Positions 1 through 8,360 of a stretch of DNA of 15,114 nt are shown piece by piece. The stretch spans positions 1 to 15,114 of the forward strand of contig JAIELO010000120.1 of NCBI GenBank assembly GCA_019752915.1, in the 5' to 3' direction. Below the pieces are notes generated by a model. It saw only the letters and a list, made by a program, of their open reading frames with translations. It made no database searches and was not told the origin of the DNA. This DNA is from Burkholderiaceae bacterium. Lineage in GTDB: Bacteria; Pseudomonadota; Gammaproteobacteria; Burkholderiales; Burkholderiaceae_D. Made by a program: the position numbers and the translations under genes. Within the stretch, counting starts at the first letter, position 1. Every line of letters starts with the position of its first letter.

Positions 1-708
1 CGCGCCGTTGATGCGCTGCGTGAACTGCGTCTGACGCGCAACTACACCAAGCACGCCGAAGGTTCGGTACTGATCGAATGCGGCGACACCAAGGTGATCT
101 GTACCGCCAGCATTGAAGAAAAAGTACCGGGTTTTCTGAAGGGTAAAGGGCAGGGCTGGATGACGGCCGAATACGGCATGCTGCCACGCTCCACCCACAC
201 CCGTATGGATCGCGAAGCGGCGCGTGGCAAGCAGTCCGGCCGCACCCAGGAAATCCAGCGCCTGATCGGCCGTTCGCTGCGCGCCGCCTTCGATCTGGAA
301 GCCTTCGGCGAGCGCACCCTGCATCTCGACTGCGACGTGATTCAGGCCGACGGCGGTACCCGTACCGCATCGATTACCGGCGCGATGGTGGCAGCTTATG
401 ACGCATTTGCCAAGCTGGTGGCCAGTGGCGCTGTACCAGCCATGCCGCTGAAGAGTTTTGTGGCGGCGATTTCGGTGGGTGTCTATCAGGGCATGCCGGT
501 GCTCGATCTCGACTACGTGGAAGATTCGGGCTGCGATACCGATATGAACGTGGTGATGAACGATGCCGGTCACTTCATCGAAGTGCAGGGTACGGCCGAA
601 GGTGCTGCCTTCGACCGCGCCGGCATGAACCGCCTGCTCGATCTGGCACAGGGCGGTATTGCCGATCTGATCAAGCTGCAGAAGCAGGCGCTCGGTCTGA
701 GCGCCTGA
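1..708 (+). CDS. rph: RNase PH, 5'-truncated by the window edge
   Basis: Phosphorolytic 3'-to-5' exoribonuclease that trims the 3' ends of tRNA precursors, using phosphate and releasing nucleoside diphosphates; it works as a cytoplasmic hexamer. The frame is open from base 1 and gives 235 residues up to TGA at 706-708. Compared with E. coli RNase PH only about 10 N-terminal residues are missing. Family signatures are present almost unchanged: [13 protein letters not shown] near the N-terminus, [68 protein letters not shown] and [21 protein letters not shown]. The arginine-rich phosphate-binding stretch and the DCDV/DMNVVM acidic pairs look intact. It is followed on the same strand by rdgB and hemW, a usual betaproteobacterial order. 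The start codon and promoter lie outside the window. Confidence 0.97.
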   Translation, partial: RAVDALRELRLTRNYTKHAEGSVLIECGDTKVICTASIEEKVPGFLKGKGQGWMTAEYGMLPRSTHTRMDREAARGKQSGRTQEIQRLIGRSLRAAFDLEAFGERTLHLDCDVIQADGGTRTASITGAMVAAYDAFAKLVASGAVPAMPLKSFVAAISVGVYQGMPVLDLDYVEDSGCDTDMNVVMNDAGHFIEVQGTAEGAAFDRAGMNRLLDLAQGGIADLIKLQKQALGLSA

Positions 709-736
709 GCACCTGCGTGTCGAAATAATCACTGTC

Positions 737-780
737 GCCCCTGCGGCATGGCGGCCCGGCAGGGGCAGCCCATGCCGCAG
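737..780 (+). other. Two overlapping, mutually exclusive hairpins between rph and rdgB
   Basis: Hairpin A pairs 737-744 with 759-766 (8 bp, perfect, 14-nt loop). Hairpin B pairs CTGCGGCATGG at 741-751 with 770-780 (11 bp, perfect, 18-nt loop). They share bases 741-744, so only one can form at a time. No T-run follows either stem (the next bases are CGGCAAACGG), so this is not a canonical intrinsic terminator. It may be an RNA-processing or attenuation element in the rph-rdgB transcript, or simply GC-rich sequence. A further short stem, GGTGC/GCACC at 821-825 and 830-834, lies just before rdgB. Confidence 0.4.
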
Positions 781-859
781 CGGCAAACGGTTTACAATGT
801 GGGCTTCCTTGCTTTTTCACGGTGCCTTGGCACCATTTGCTTACCTCGCAGCCCACATC

Positions 860-1444
860 ATGACTCAACGCCTGATCCTCGCCTCCAATAACGCTGGCAA
901 ACTCAAAGAATTCAACGAACTGCTGTCCACCGTGGGCTATGACGTCCATGCGCAGGGCGAGTATCAGGTGCCGGAAGCGGACGAGCCGTTCCACACCTTC
1001 GTGGAAAACGCCCTGCAGAAGGCACGCCATGCGTCCCGTCTGACGGGCTTGCCGGCGCTGGCCGACGATTCCGGCGTGTGTGTGAATGCACTGGGCGGTG
1101 CGCCCGGCGTGTACTCGGCACGCTATGCCGGTGAACCGAAGTCGGACGCCCGCAATAGCGCCAGGCTGATTGCCGATCTGGCAGCACACACCGACAAGTC
1201 GGCCTATTACTATTGCGTGCTGGTGTTCGTGCGCCATGCCGATGATCCGCAACCGGTGATCGCGGATGGACGCTGGAACGGCGAGATCATTGCCGAGGCG
1301 CGCGGCGCGGGCGGCTTCGGTTACGACCCGCACTTCTACATTGCCGCGCTGGGTAAATGCGTCGCCGAACTGGCGGCGGATGAGAAAAACCGCCTGTCGC
1401 ATCGCGGCCAGGCACTGCGTGCACTGGTCGAGAAGCTCAAATGA
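860..1444 (+). CDS. rdgB: RdgB/HAM1 family XTP/dITP pyrophosphatase
   Basis: Hydrolyses non-canonical purine triphosphates (ITP, dITP, XTP) to the monophosphate and pyrophosphate, keeping deaminated purines out of DNA and RNA; cytoplasmic dimer needing Mg2+. The product is 194 residues, close to the family's usual 195-200. Visible motifs are SNNAGKLKE (residues 9-17, substrate phosphate binding), FVENALQKARHA (47-58), ADDSG (68-72, with the catalytic aspartates), GGFGYDP (151-157) and NRLSHRGQA (177-185). The frame stays open upstream to an ATG at 797, but the extra 21 residues do not resemble the family, and ATG 860 places the first strand as in E. coli RdgB. No clear Shine-Dalgarno precedes 860. 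Its TGA overlaps the hemW ATG (ATGA at 1441-1444), which suggests coupled translation. Confidence 0.95.
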   Translation: MTQRLILASNNAGKLKEFNELLSTVGYDVHAQGEYQVPEADEPFHTFVENALQKARHASRLTGLPALADDSGVCVNALGGAPGVYSARYAGEPKSDARNSARLIADLAAHTDKSAYYYCVLVFVRHADDPQPVIADGRWNGEIIAEARGAGGFGYDPHFYIAALGKCVAELAADEKNRLSHRGQALRALVEKLK

Positions 1445-2706
1445 TCCCGATTAAAGTCATCGGCGCCAAAACCACCGCCAGTGCGCCTTCCAGCCATAGC
1501 GATATGGCAGGCGTGGCGGCCAAATATCTGCAGGGGGGAAGCCTGAATCTGACGGCCTTGCCGCCATTGTCGCTGTACATCCACTTCCCGTGGTGCGTGA
1601 AAAAATGCCCTTACTGCGACTTCAATTCGCACGAAGCGCGTGACGCCCAGGGGCAGGCCGGTTTCCCGGAAAAAGAATATCTGGATGCGCTGCGCACCGA
1701 TCTGGAAATGGCGCTGCCGCTGATCTGGGGCCGTAAAATCTATACGATTTTCATCGGTGGCGGTACCCCGAGTCTGCTGTCGGCCGCCGGGTTGGATCGT
1801 CTGCTGTCGGACGTGCGCACCCTGCTGCCGCTCGATAGCGATTGTGAAATCACCATGGAAGCCAATCCCGGCACCTTCGAGGCGGAGAAGTTCAAGTCGT
1901 ATCGCGCCAGTGGCGTGAACCGCCTGTCGATCGGCATCCAGAGTTTCAGTGGCCGCCATCTGCAGGCGCTGGGTCGTATCCATGACGATGGCGAAGCGCG
2001 CCGTGCGGTGGATATCGCGGTGGCCAATTTCGATAACTTCAATCTCGATCTGATGTACGCGCTGCCCTCGCAAACGCTGGAAGAAGCGCAGCGCGATATC
2101 GAAACGGCGCTTTCCTATCAGCCACCGCATCTGTCGCTGTACCACCTGACGATGGAACCGAATACGCTGTTCGCCAAGTATCCGCCGGCCTTGCCGGATG
2201 ATGATGCCAGTGCCGACATGCAGGACATGATTGCCGAACTGACTGCGGCTAACGGCTACCAGCATTACGAAGTGTCGGCCTACGCGAAAGCCGGGCGCCG
2301 TGCGCGCCATAATCTGAATTACTGGGAGTTTGGCGACTATCTGGGCATAGGCGCGGGGGCACACTCCAAGCTGTCTTTCCCGCACCGCATATTGCGGCAG
2401 GCACGCTACAAGCAGCCCAAGGCGTATATGGAGCAGGTGGCACTCGGTGCGCCGGTACAGGAAGAGCGTGAAATCGGTCGCGACGAAATGGGTTTCGAGT
2501 TCATGCTCAACACCCTGCGACTGTGCGCGGGTTTCGAGCCGCGCCTGTTCATGGAACGCACCGGCATGGCACTGAATGCCATCGAACGCCAGCTCAACGC
2601 GGCCGAAGCCAAAGGGCTGCTGTACCGCGATCACCAGATCATCCGGCCTACCGAGCTAGGTCAGCGCTTCCTCAATGATCTGCAAGAGATGTTCCTGACT
2701 ACCTAG
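1441..2706 (+). CDS. hemW: HemW, radical SAM heme chaperone (formerly called oxygen-independent coproporphyrinogen oxidase-like)
   Basis: HemW binds heme and a [4Fe-4S] cluster and passes heme to membrane respiratory proteins; many databases still call it HemN-like, although it lacks coproporphyrinogen dehydrogenase activity. The product is 421 residues, against about 380 for E. coli HemW. The extra length is an N-terminal extension of roughly 40 residues rich in Ala, Ser and Thr before LPPLSLYIHFPWC. The radical-SAM cysteines follow the C-x3-C-x2-C pattern at Cys52, Cys56 and Cys59 (CVKKCPYC). Also visible are IFIGGGTPS, TMEANPGTFE, GVNRLSIGIQSF and NLDLMYALPSQT. GAGAAG lies 5 nt before the ATG, inside rdgB, and the ATGA overlap suggests translational coupling. 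The TAG stop overlaps the stop of the opposite-strand gene. Confidence 0.95.
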   Translation: MIPIKVIGAKTTASAPSSHSDMAGVAAKYLQGGSLNLTALPPLSLYIHFPWCVKKCPYCDFNSHEARDAQGQAGFPEKEYLDALRTDLEMALPLIWGRKIYTIFIGGGTPSLLSAAGLDRLLSDVRTLLPLDSDCEITMEANPGTFEAEKFKSYRASGVNRLSIGIQSFSGRHLQALGRIHDDGEARRAVDIAVANFDNFNLDLMYALPSQTLEEAQRDIETALSYQPPHLSLYHLTMEPNTLFAKYPPALPDDDASADMQDMIAELTAANGYQHYEVSAYAKAGRRARHNLNYWEFGDYLGIGAGAHSKLSFPHRILRQARYKQPKAYMEQVALGAPVQEEREIGRDEMGFEFMLNTLRLCAGFEPRLFMERTGMALNAIERQLNAAEAKGLLYRDHQIIRPTELGQRFLNDLQEMFLTT

Positions 2707-3776
2707 AAACTCAAGGTCTGGTTCAGGTCGGGGCGCTCGCACCAGCGGGCGAAGTCCTCGGCCATTCTTTCGCTCTCCGCGATGGCGCGGTGCCAGTCGC
2801 GCGTGCGTGCCGCGTGGTTCTGGCCATACACGGTAAAGTCGGCACGGTCGGGCAGCTTGCGGTTCGGTAGCGTGGCGACAAATTCCGGCGACGGCGAAAT
2901 CAGAATCACGTTGTCCAGCGCGGCGTCGCGGGCGCGTCGCCATGGCAGGCTTTTATCGAGCCAGCCCGGTACGATGTAGTCGCTGAAGTGTGGATACAGC
3001 ACCAGACCTGCATCGCGCTGATAGGGCAGATGCAGGTGGTAGTCGATCAGGCCACCATCCCAGTACGGCCCTTGCGGTGCTCCGGCGATGTCGTTGACCG
3101 CCTGCAGTACCAGCGGAATCGAGCCGGAAGCGAGCAGTGCGTCGCGTAGATTGGCCTGCGTCAGCGCGACGAAATGGGCATGGAAGGCATCAAAGTCTTG
3201 GCGTAGCCATTCCCCCTGATCCTGCTGCTGGTGGAAAATCACCCGTTCCATGGCTTTGGCCAGCTGGCTGCGTGCCAGCAGATTGCCGGCCGCCGCGCGC
3301 AGGAAACCGGCCATTTCGCGCCAGCGCTGGCCGTCGCTGCGCTCCAGCGCTCCCACACCGCGTGCCGTAATGACGGATAGCTGGTAGAGGGGATTATTCA
3401 ACACTTCCGCGCCGCGACCATCGAGCAGTTCGTCGAGCAGCGTGCGGCACGTGGCGCTGACCTGTGCTGCCTGCACTTTTTCCGGATACTGCTGCGCCGC
3501 ATACAGCTGCGCCAGTCGCCGGTGGGCAGCGACGGGATCGTCCAACGCAGCGGCGGCCATACGCCATGCGCCGATCGATGCGCCGATCATACGTCGCTGG
3601 CGCGGCGCGGATTTGAGCCATGAACCGAAGGCCCAGATATCGAGGCCGTTCAGAATCAGTCCTTTGGGGCCGCCTGCTGCGGCAGGGATGATGGCAATGT
3701 CGGCAGCCTGCATGCCTTCGGCGCCGATCCGGGCGCGCGCCCGCTGACCTAGCCGGATGCGGATCGAACTCTTCAT
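2703..3776 (-). CDS. Patatin-like phospholipase family protein
   Basis: Predicted lipid acyl hydrolase with a Ser-Asp dyad, 357 residues. Visible elements in order are a glycine-rich oxyanion-hole motif AAAGGPKG (residues 32-39), the nucleophile elbow GASIG (65-69, Ser67) and the DGG motif holding the catalytic Asp (WDGGLIDYH, Asp240). The spacing fits the patatin fold. No signal peptide or membrane segment is evident (the N-terminus is basic, MKSSIRIRLGQRARAR), so a cytosolic or peripheral membrane enzyme is likely. Its ATG overlaps the TGA of the outer-membrane factor gene (bases 3773-3776), making it the last gene of the efflux operon. Substrate unknown: phospholipid, lysophospholipid or another ester are all possible. 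Its stop TAG interlocks with the hemW stop. The family call is firm, the function is not. Confidence 0.88.
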   Translation of the reverse strand: MKSSIRIRLGQRARARIGAEGMQAADIAIIPAAAGGPKGLILNGLDIWAFGSWLKSAPRQRRMIGASIGAWRMAAAALDDPVAAHRRLAQLYAAQQYPEKVQAAQVSATCRTLLDELLDGRGAEVLNNPLYQLSVITARGVGALERSDGQRWREMAGFLRAAAGNLLARSQLAKAMERVIFHQQQDQGEWLRQDFDAFHAHFVALTQANLRDALLASGSIPLVLQAVNDIAGAPQGPYWDGGLIDYHLHLPYQRDAGLVLYPHFSDYIVPGWLDKSLPWRRARDAALDNVILISPSPEFVATLPNRKLPDRADFTVYGQNHAARTRDWHRAIAESERMAEDFARWCERPDLNQTLSF

Positions 3777-5212
3777 GGCTGCAGCCCACCTCCCAGTGCG
3801 CGGTACAGATCGACGGCGCTGGCGCTGCGCTGCTGCTGTACCTGTACCAGTGTTTGCCGGGCACTGAATAGTTCGCGCTGGGCGTCCAGAATATCGAGGC
3901 TGCTGGCGATGCCCTGCTCGAAGCGCAATTGCAGCAGCTTCAGGCGATCGGCCTGCGCCTCGACGATGCTGCGCTGCGCGTTGACCTGTTCGCCCAGATA
4001 GTCGCGTGCGGCCAGTGCATCGGCCACTTCGCGGAACGCGATCTGAATGGTCTTTTCGTAATCGGTCACCGCCAGATTCTGGCGCGTTTCGGCCAGACTC
4101 AGATTGGCACGGTTGCGGCCGCCATCGAAGATCGGCAAGGACAGTTGCGGTACGAACGACCAGCTACCGGAGCCACTGTCGAACAGCCCGCCCAGTGAAG
4201 GGCTGCTGGTCCCGACCGAAGTGGTCAGGCTGATACGCGGGAAGAAGGCGGCACGTGCCGCGCCGATATTCGCGGTGGCCGCTTTCAGACGCTGTTCGGC
4301 AGCGCGGATATCGGGACGGCGGTTCAGCAGTTCGGATGGCAGACCGGCTGGCAAAGCACTCATCGCATCCAGCTGGCGCTGGTCGGGCAGGGCGCCACTG
4401 GCGGCGGGTGTGGCTTGTCCCACCAGCAGCGTCAGGGCATTCTCGGCCTGTGCCCGCTGGCGTGCCAGTGACAGCGCGGCGGCACGCGCGGTTTCCATCA
4501 GCGTTTCCGAGGAGCGCAGATCGAGGCGTGATGAGGCGCCCACTTCGGCGCGTTGCTGGGTCAGTTGATAGCTGCGCGTGCGTGCCGCGTAGGTCTGCTG
4601 CGCCAGCGATAGTTGTTCGGCATAGGCGCGTTCCGTGTAATACGCCTGCGCCACCTGCGCCACCAGACTGATTTGCGCGGCCTGCCGCGCTTCGTCGGTG
4701 GCCAGATAGCTGGCCAGTGCGGCATCGCTGAGGCTTTTCACGCGACCGAAGAAATCCAGCTCGAAGGCCGGCATCGCCAGTCCCACATCGTAGCGTTTGC
4801 CGATGGTGCTCTGGCCAGTTGAGGACAGGAAGGCCGGTGTTTTAGCGCGCGTCATGCTGCCGCTGGCGTTCAGGGTTGGCAGGCGATCAGCCGACTGCAC
4901 ATCGTACAGCGCGCGGGCTTCTTCGATGCGCAGTACGGCCGTGCGCAGGTCGCGATTGTGTTCCAGCGCGGCGGCAATCAACTGCTGCAAGGCCGGTTCG
5001 CTGAAGTAGCTGCGCCAGCCGGTATCGACTGCCGCTGTCGCTGTGGCGCTGACGGGCAGGGTGACACTGGTACGCGCGGCCGCGCCGGCGCTATCTTGCG
5101 GGTAGGCGCCTGCCAGCGTTGTCACTGGCCGCTGGTAGGTCGGCGCCAGCGAACAGGCCGACAGCAGTGCTACGGCCAGCAGGGTGGGCGCAGTTTTAAT
5201 CATAGGTTTCAT
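3773..5212 (-). CDS. RND efflux outer-membrane lipoprotein, NodT/OprM (TolC-like) family
   Basis: Forms the trimeric outer-membrane channel and periplasmic alpha-barrel of a tripartite efflux pump. The product is 479 residues, normal for the family. A lipoprotein signal peptide ends in LLSAC, with Cys20 as the predicted acylated residue. Two outer-membrane-efflux repeats follow; the second includes LPSELLNRRPDIRAAEQRL, NIGAARAAFFPRISL and LPIFDGGRNRANLSLAE, all typical of NodT-type channels, and RFEQGIASSLDILDAQRELF near the C-terminus. The start used (ATG 5212) overlaps the pump gene by 17 nt; an ATG three codons later (5203) would shorten the overlap to 8 nt. Neither has a strong Shine-Dalgarno, so translation is probably coupled to the pump gene. 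The stop overlaps the start of the patatin-like gene. Confidence 0.95.
   Translation of the reverse strand: MKPMIKTAPTLLAVALLSACSLAPTYQRPVTTLAGAYPQDSAGAAARTSVTLPVSATATAAVDTGWRSYFSEPALQQLIAAALEHNRDLRTAVLRIEEARALYDVQSADRLPTLNASGSMTRAKTPAFLSSTGQSTIGKRYDVGLAMPAFELDFFGRVKSLSDAALASYLATDEARQAAQISLVAQVAQAYYTERAYAEQLSLAQQTYAARTRSYQLTQQRAEVGASSRLDLRSSETLMETARAAALSLARQRAQAENALTLLVGQATPAASGALPDQRQLDAMSALPAGLPSELLNRRPDIRAAEQRLKAATANIGAARAAFFPRISLTTSVGTSSPSLGGLFDSGSGSWSFVPQLSLPIFDGGRNRANLSLAETRQNLAVTDYEKTIQIAFREVADALAARDYLGEQVNAQRSIVEAQADRLKLLQLRFEQGIASSLDILDAQRELFSARQTLVQVQQQRSASAVDLYRALGGGLQP
3788..3794 (-). promoter_or_regulatory. Ribosome binding site for the patatin-like gene
   Basis: On the minus strand this reads GGGAGGT, 11 nt before the ATG at 3776, within the last codons of the outer-membrane factor gene. 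It supports the ATG that overlaps the upstream stop, although the spacing is on the long side. Confidence 0.55.
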
Positions 5213-8200
5213 GGTTCTTGTCGTTCAGTTCATGGGCGGCCAGTTTGCGCTGACGTTCGCTACCTTTGAAGATTTTGCGGATCACCACAAAGAACACCGG
5301 CACCAGAAACACTGCCAGCACCGTCGCCGTAATCATCCCGCCCATCACGCCGGTACCGATGGCACGCTGGCTGGCCGACCCGGCACCGGTGGCGATTACC
5401 AGCGGCAGTACGCCGAGGATGAAGGCCAGCGAGGTCATGATGATGGGGCGGAAGCGCAGATGCACCGCTTCCAGCGTGGCTTCGATCAGACCTTTGCCTT
5501 GCGCCTGCAGATCCTTGGCAAATTCGATAATCAGAATCGCGTTCTTGGCCGACAGACCGATGATGGCAATCAGGCCCACTTTGAAGTACACATCATTGGG
5601 CAGGCCGCGCAGGGTCGCCCCCAGCAGCGCGCCAAGTACACCGAGCGGCACTACCAGCAGCACGGCCACCGGTATGGTTTCGCTTTCATACAGCGCGGCC
5701 AGCACCAGGAAGGCCGCCAGCAGGGACAGCGCAAACAGCGCCGGTGCCTGCGAACCGGAAGTGCGTTCTTCCAGCGACTGACCGGTCCATTCGATACTGA
5801 AGCCGGGCGGCAGTTGCGCGGCAAGGCGCAGCAACTCGTCCATCGCTTCGCCGGTCGAGCGGCCCGGCGCGGCATCACCGGTCAGCTTGATGGCGGGGTA
5901 GCCGTTGTAGCGCACCAGTTGTACCGGCCCCTGTATCCAGTGCGAGCTGGCGAACGAGGCGAACGGCACCATGCTGCCGCTGCTGCTGCGCACATGCAGT
6001 TGCAGGATGTCCTGCGGCTGCAAACGGCGCGGCGCATCGGCCTGCACGATCACGCGCTGCTGACGGCCACTGCTGGCGAAGTCGTTGACGTAGGAGGAAC
6101 CGAGGGCGCCCGACAGCATGGCATTGATGTCGGCGAAGCTGACGCCCAGTGCATAGGCTTTTTCACGGTCGATATCGACTTGCAGTTGTGGTGCGTCTTC
6201 CAGTCCTTCGGGGCGCAGGCCTTTCAGGATCGGGCTTTTCGCCGCCATACCCAGCAACTGGTTGCGGGCGGCCAGCAAGGCAGCGTGACCTTGCGCGCTG
6301 CGGTCCTGCAAGCGCGCCGTGATGCCGGTGGCATTGCCAAGTTCGCGGATCGGCGGAGGGCTGAGCGGGAAAATCACGGCATCGGGGATGGACGACAGGG
6401 CACCGAAGGCGCGCTGGGCGATGGCCTGTGCCGACTGTTCCGGTCCCCTTTCGCTCCAGTCCTTCAGCGGTATGAAAATCAGACCGGCATTCTGACCATT
6501 GCCGGAGAAGCTGAAGCCGGCCACCGCGATGGTGCGCGCCACGCCCGGCTGCTGGCGGAAGTAGGCATCGGCCTTGGCCAGTACGGCCTGCGTGCGGCTC
6601 AGGGAAGCGCCCGGTGGCAACTGCACGTTGGCGATCAGGTAGCCCTGATCTTCATTCGGCAGGAAGGACGAAGGCAGGCGCGCATACAGCCAGCCCACCA
6701 CGCCGCACAGCAAGGCGAAGATCAGCAGATAGCGGCCGGTACGCGTCAGCATGCGCGCGATCACGCCCTGATAGCGGCTGGCATTGCGGGCAAACAGACG
6801 GTTGAACCAGCCGAAGAAGCCGCGTTTCTCATGATGGTGGCCAGCCTGTACCGGTTTCAGAATGGTGGCGCACAAGGCCGGTGTCAGGGTCAGCGCCATC
6901 AGCGCCGAGAACAGCATGGCCGAGACCATCGCCAGCGAGAACTGGCGGTAGATGGCGCCTACCGCACCACCGAAGAAAGCCATCGGAATGAATACGGCAA
7001 TCAGCACCAGCGTAATGCCGATGATCGCACCGGTAATCTGGGTCATCGCTTTGCGTGTCGCGTCACGTGGCGACAGGCCTTCTTCGCTCATGATGCGTTC
7101 GACGTTTTCCACCACCACGATGGCATCATCGACCAGAATACCGATCGCCAGCACCATGCCGAACATGGTCAGCACATTGATGGAGAAGCCGAACAGCTGC
7201 ATGGTGGCGAAGGTGCCCATCAGTGCGACCGGCACCACGATGGTGGGAATCAGCGTGTAGCGGAAGTTCTGCAGGAACAGATACATCACGAGGAACACCA
7301 GCAGCACCGCCTCCAGCAGCGTCTTGACGACTTCCTCGATGGAGATCTTGACGAACAGCGAGGTGTCGTAAGGAACTGCATACTTCACACCGGGCGGGAA
7401 GAATTTCGACAGTTCTTCCATCTTGGCGCGTACCGCCGTGGCCGTTTGCAGGGCATTACCGGTCAGCGAGAGCTGCACGGCGATTGCGGAAAACGGCGCG
7501 CCGTTGAGGCGGGCGTTGATGGAGAAGCTGGCGCCGCCCATTTCGATGCGCGCCACATCTCTCAGGCGCACCAGCGCGCCATTGGGCTGGGCGCGCAGCA
7601 CGATCTGGCCGAATTCGGTGGTCGAAGTGAGCTGGCCGGTGACCACGATGGGCGCCGAAATGGTTTGCGAGGCAGGGCTGGGCAGGTCGCCCAGCGTGCC
7701 GGAAGTGACTTGCGCGTTCTGCGCGCGGATCGCGGCCGAGACATCGGCCATGGTCAGCTTCAGGCCAACCAGCTTGGCCGGGTCGACCCAGATGCGCATC
7801 GCGCGTTCGGTGCCGAACAGCTGCGCCTGACCGACGCCGGGGATGCGTTTGATTTCGTTGACGACGTTACGCGCCATGTAGTCGCCCAGACCGGTCGGGT
7901 CGAGCCGTCCGTCGGTGGAGGTCAGGCCGACAAACATCAGAATATTCGAGCGCGCCTTGTTGACCTGCACGCCTTGCTGCGTGACAGCGGCAGGCAGACG
8001 CGATTCGATGCGTTTGATGCGGTTCTGCACATCGACGGCGGCCAGTTCCGGATTGGTGCCAGGCTGGAAGGTGACGGTGATGGTGACCGAGCCGCTGGCT
8101 TCACTGGACGACTCGACATATTGCAAGCCGTCGGCACCATTCATTTCCTGTTCGATCACGCTGGTCACGGCATCGTCCAGCACCTGCGCGGTGGCGCCCG

Positions 8201-8348
8201 GATAGTTGGCCGTGATGACGATGGAAGGCGGGGCAATGGTCGGATACTGCGACACCGGCAGCACGGTAATTGCCAGCATCCCGCCGAGCAGGATGAACAG
8301 GGCGATGACCCATGCGAACACGGGTCGGTCGATGAAAAACTTGGCCAT
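5196..8348 (-). CDS. RND multidrug efflux pump, inner-membrane subunit (HAE1 family, AcrB/MexB-like)
   Basis: Proton-driven inner-membrane pump that captures hydrophobic or amphiphilic compounds from the periplasm and outer membrane leaflet. The product is 1050 residues, matching AcrB/MexB (about 1045). The N-terminus MAKFFIDRPVFAWVIALFI is typical. The proton-relay aspartates fall at Asp407 and Asp408 (GILVDDAIVVVEN), the same numbers as in AcrB, and the relay lysine is Lys935 in GLSAKNAILIIEF. Paired transmembrane blocks surround two large periplasmic loops, the usual duplicated layout. It starts 12 nt after the adaptor stop with a good ribosome site and overlaps the outer-membrane gene by 17 nt. 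The real substrates cannot be read from the sequence; multidrug, solvent or a natural metabolite are all possible. Confidence 0.97.
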   Translation of the reverse strand: MAKFFIDRPVFAWVIALFILLGGMLAITVLPVSQYPTIAPPSIVITANYPGATAQVLDDAVTSVIEQEMNGADGLQYVESSSEASGSVTITVTFQPGTNPELAAVDVQNRIKRIESRLPAAVTQQGVQVNKARSNILMFVGLTSTDGRLDPTGLGDYMARNVVNEIKRIPGVGQAQLFGTERAMRIWVDPAKLVGLKLTMADVSAAIRAQNAQVTSGTLGDLPSPASQTISAPIVVTGQLTSTTEFGQIVLRAQPNGALVRLRDVARIEMGGASFSINARLNGAPFSAIAVQLSLTGNALQTATAVRAKMEELSKFFPPGVKYAVPYDTSLFVKISIEEVVKTLLEAVLLVFLVMYLFLQNFRYTLIPTIVVPVALMGTFATMQLFGFSINVLTMFGMVLAIGILVDDAIVVVENVERIMSEEGLSPRDATRKAMTQITGAIIGITLVLIAVFIPMAFFGGAVGAIYRQFSLAMVSAMLFSALMALTLTPALCATILKPVQAGHHHEKRGFFGWFNRLFARNASRYQGVIARMLTRTGRYLLIFALLCGVVGWLYARLPSSFLPNEDQGYLIANVQLPPGASLSRTQAVLAKADAYFRQQPGVARTIAVAGFSFSGNGQNAGLIFIPLKDWSERGPEQSAQAIAQRAFGALSSIPDAVIFPLSPPPIRELGNATGITARLQDRSAQGHAALLAARNQLLGMAAKSPILKGLRPEGLEDAPQLQVDIDREKAYALGVSFADINAMLSGALGSSYVNDFASSGRQQRVIVQADAPRRLQPQDILQLHVRSSSGSMVPFASFASSHWIQGPVQLVRYNGYPAIKLTGDAAPGRSTGEAMDELLRLAAQLPPGFSIEWTGQSLEERTSGSQAPALFALSLLAAFLVLAALYESETIPVAVLLVVPLGVLGALLGATLRGLPNDVYFKVGLIAIIGLSAKNAILIIEFAKDLQAQGKGLIEATLEAVHLRFRPIIMTSLAFILGVLPLVIATGAGSASQRAIGTGVMGGMITATVLAVFLVPVFFVVIRKIFKGSERQRKLAAHELNDKNHETYD

Positions 8349-8353
8349 CAGGA

Positions 8354-8358
8354 CTCCC
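8354..8358 (-). promoter_or_regulatory. Ribosome binding site for the RND pump gene
   Basis: On the minus strand this reads GGGAG, 5 nt before the ATG at 8348, in the 12-nt gap after the adaptor stop. It fixes the pump start and indicates one transcript with the adaptor. Confidence 0.7.
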
Positions 8359-8360
8359 GG

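Noticed and set aside
797..859. In-frame upstream extension of rdgB from ATG 797, which looks slightly like a hydrophobic leader.
   Set aside because: RdgB is cytosolic, and family alignment places the start at 860.
1336..2634. A 432-codon minus-strand open frame opposite hemW and the end of rdgB.
   Set aside because: hemW on the + strand carries the radical-SAM cysteines; the minus product has no domain and crosses a gene junction.
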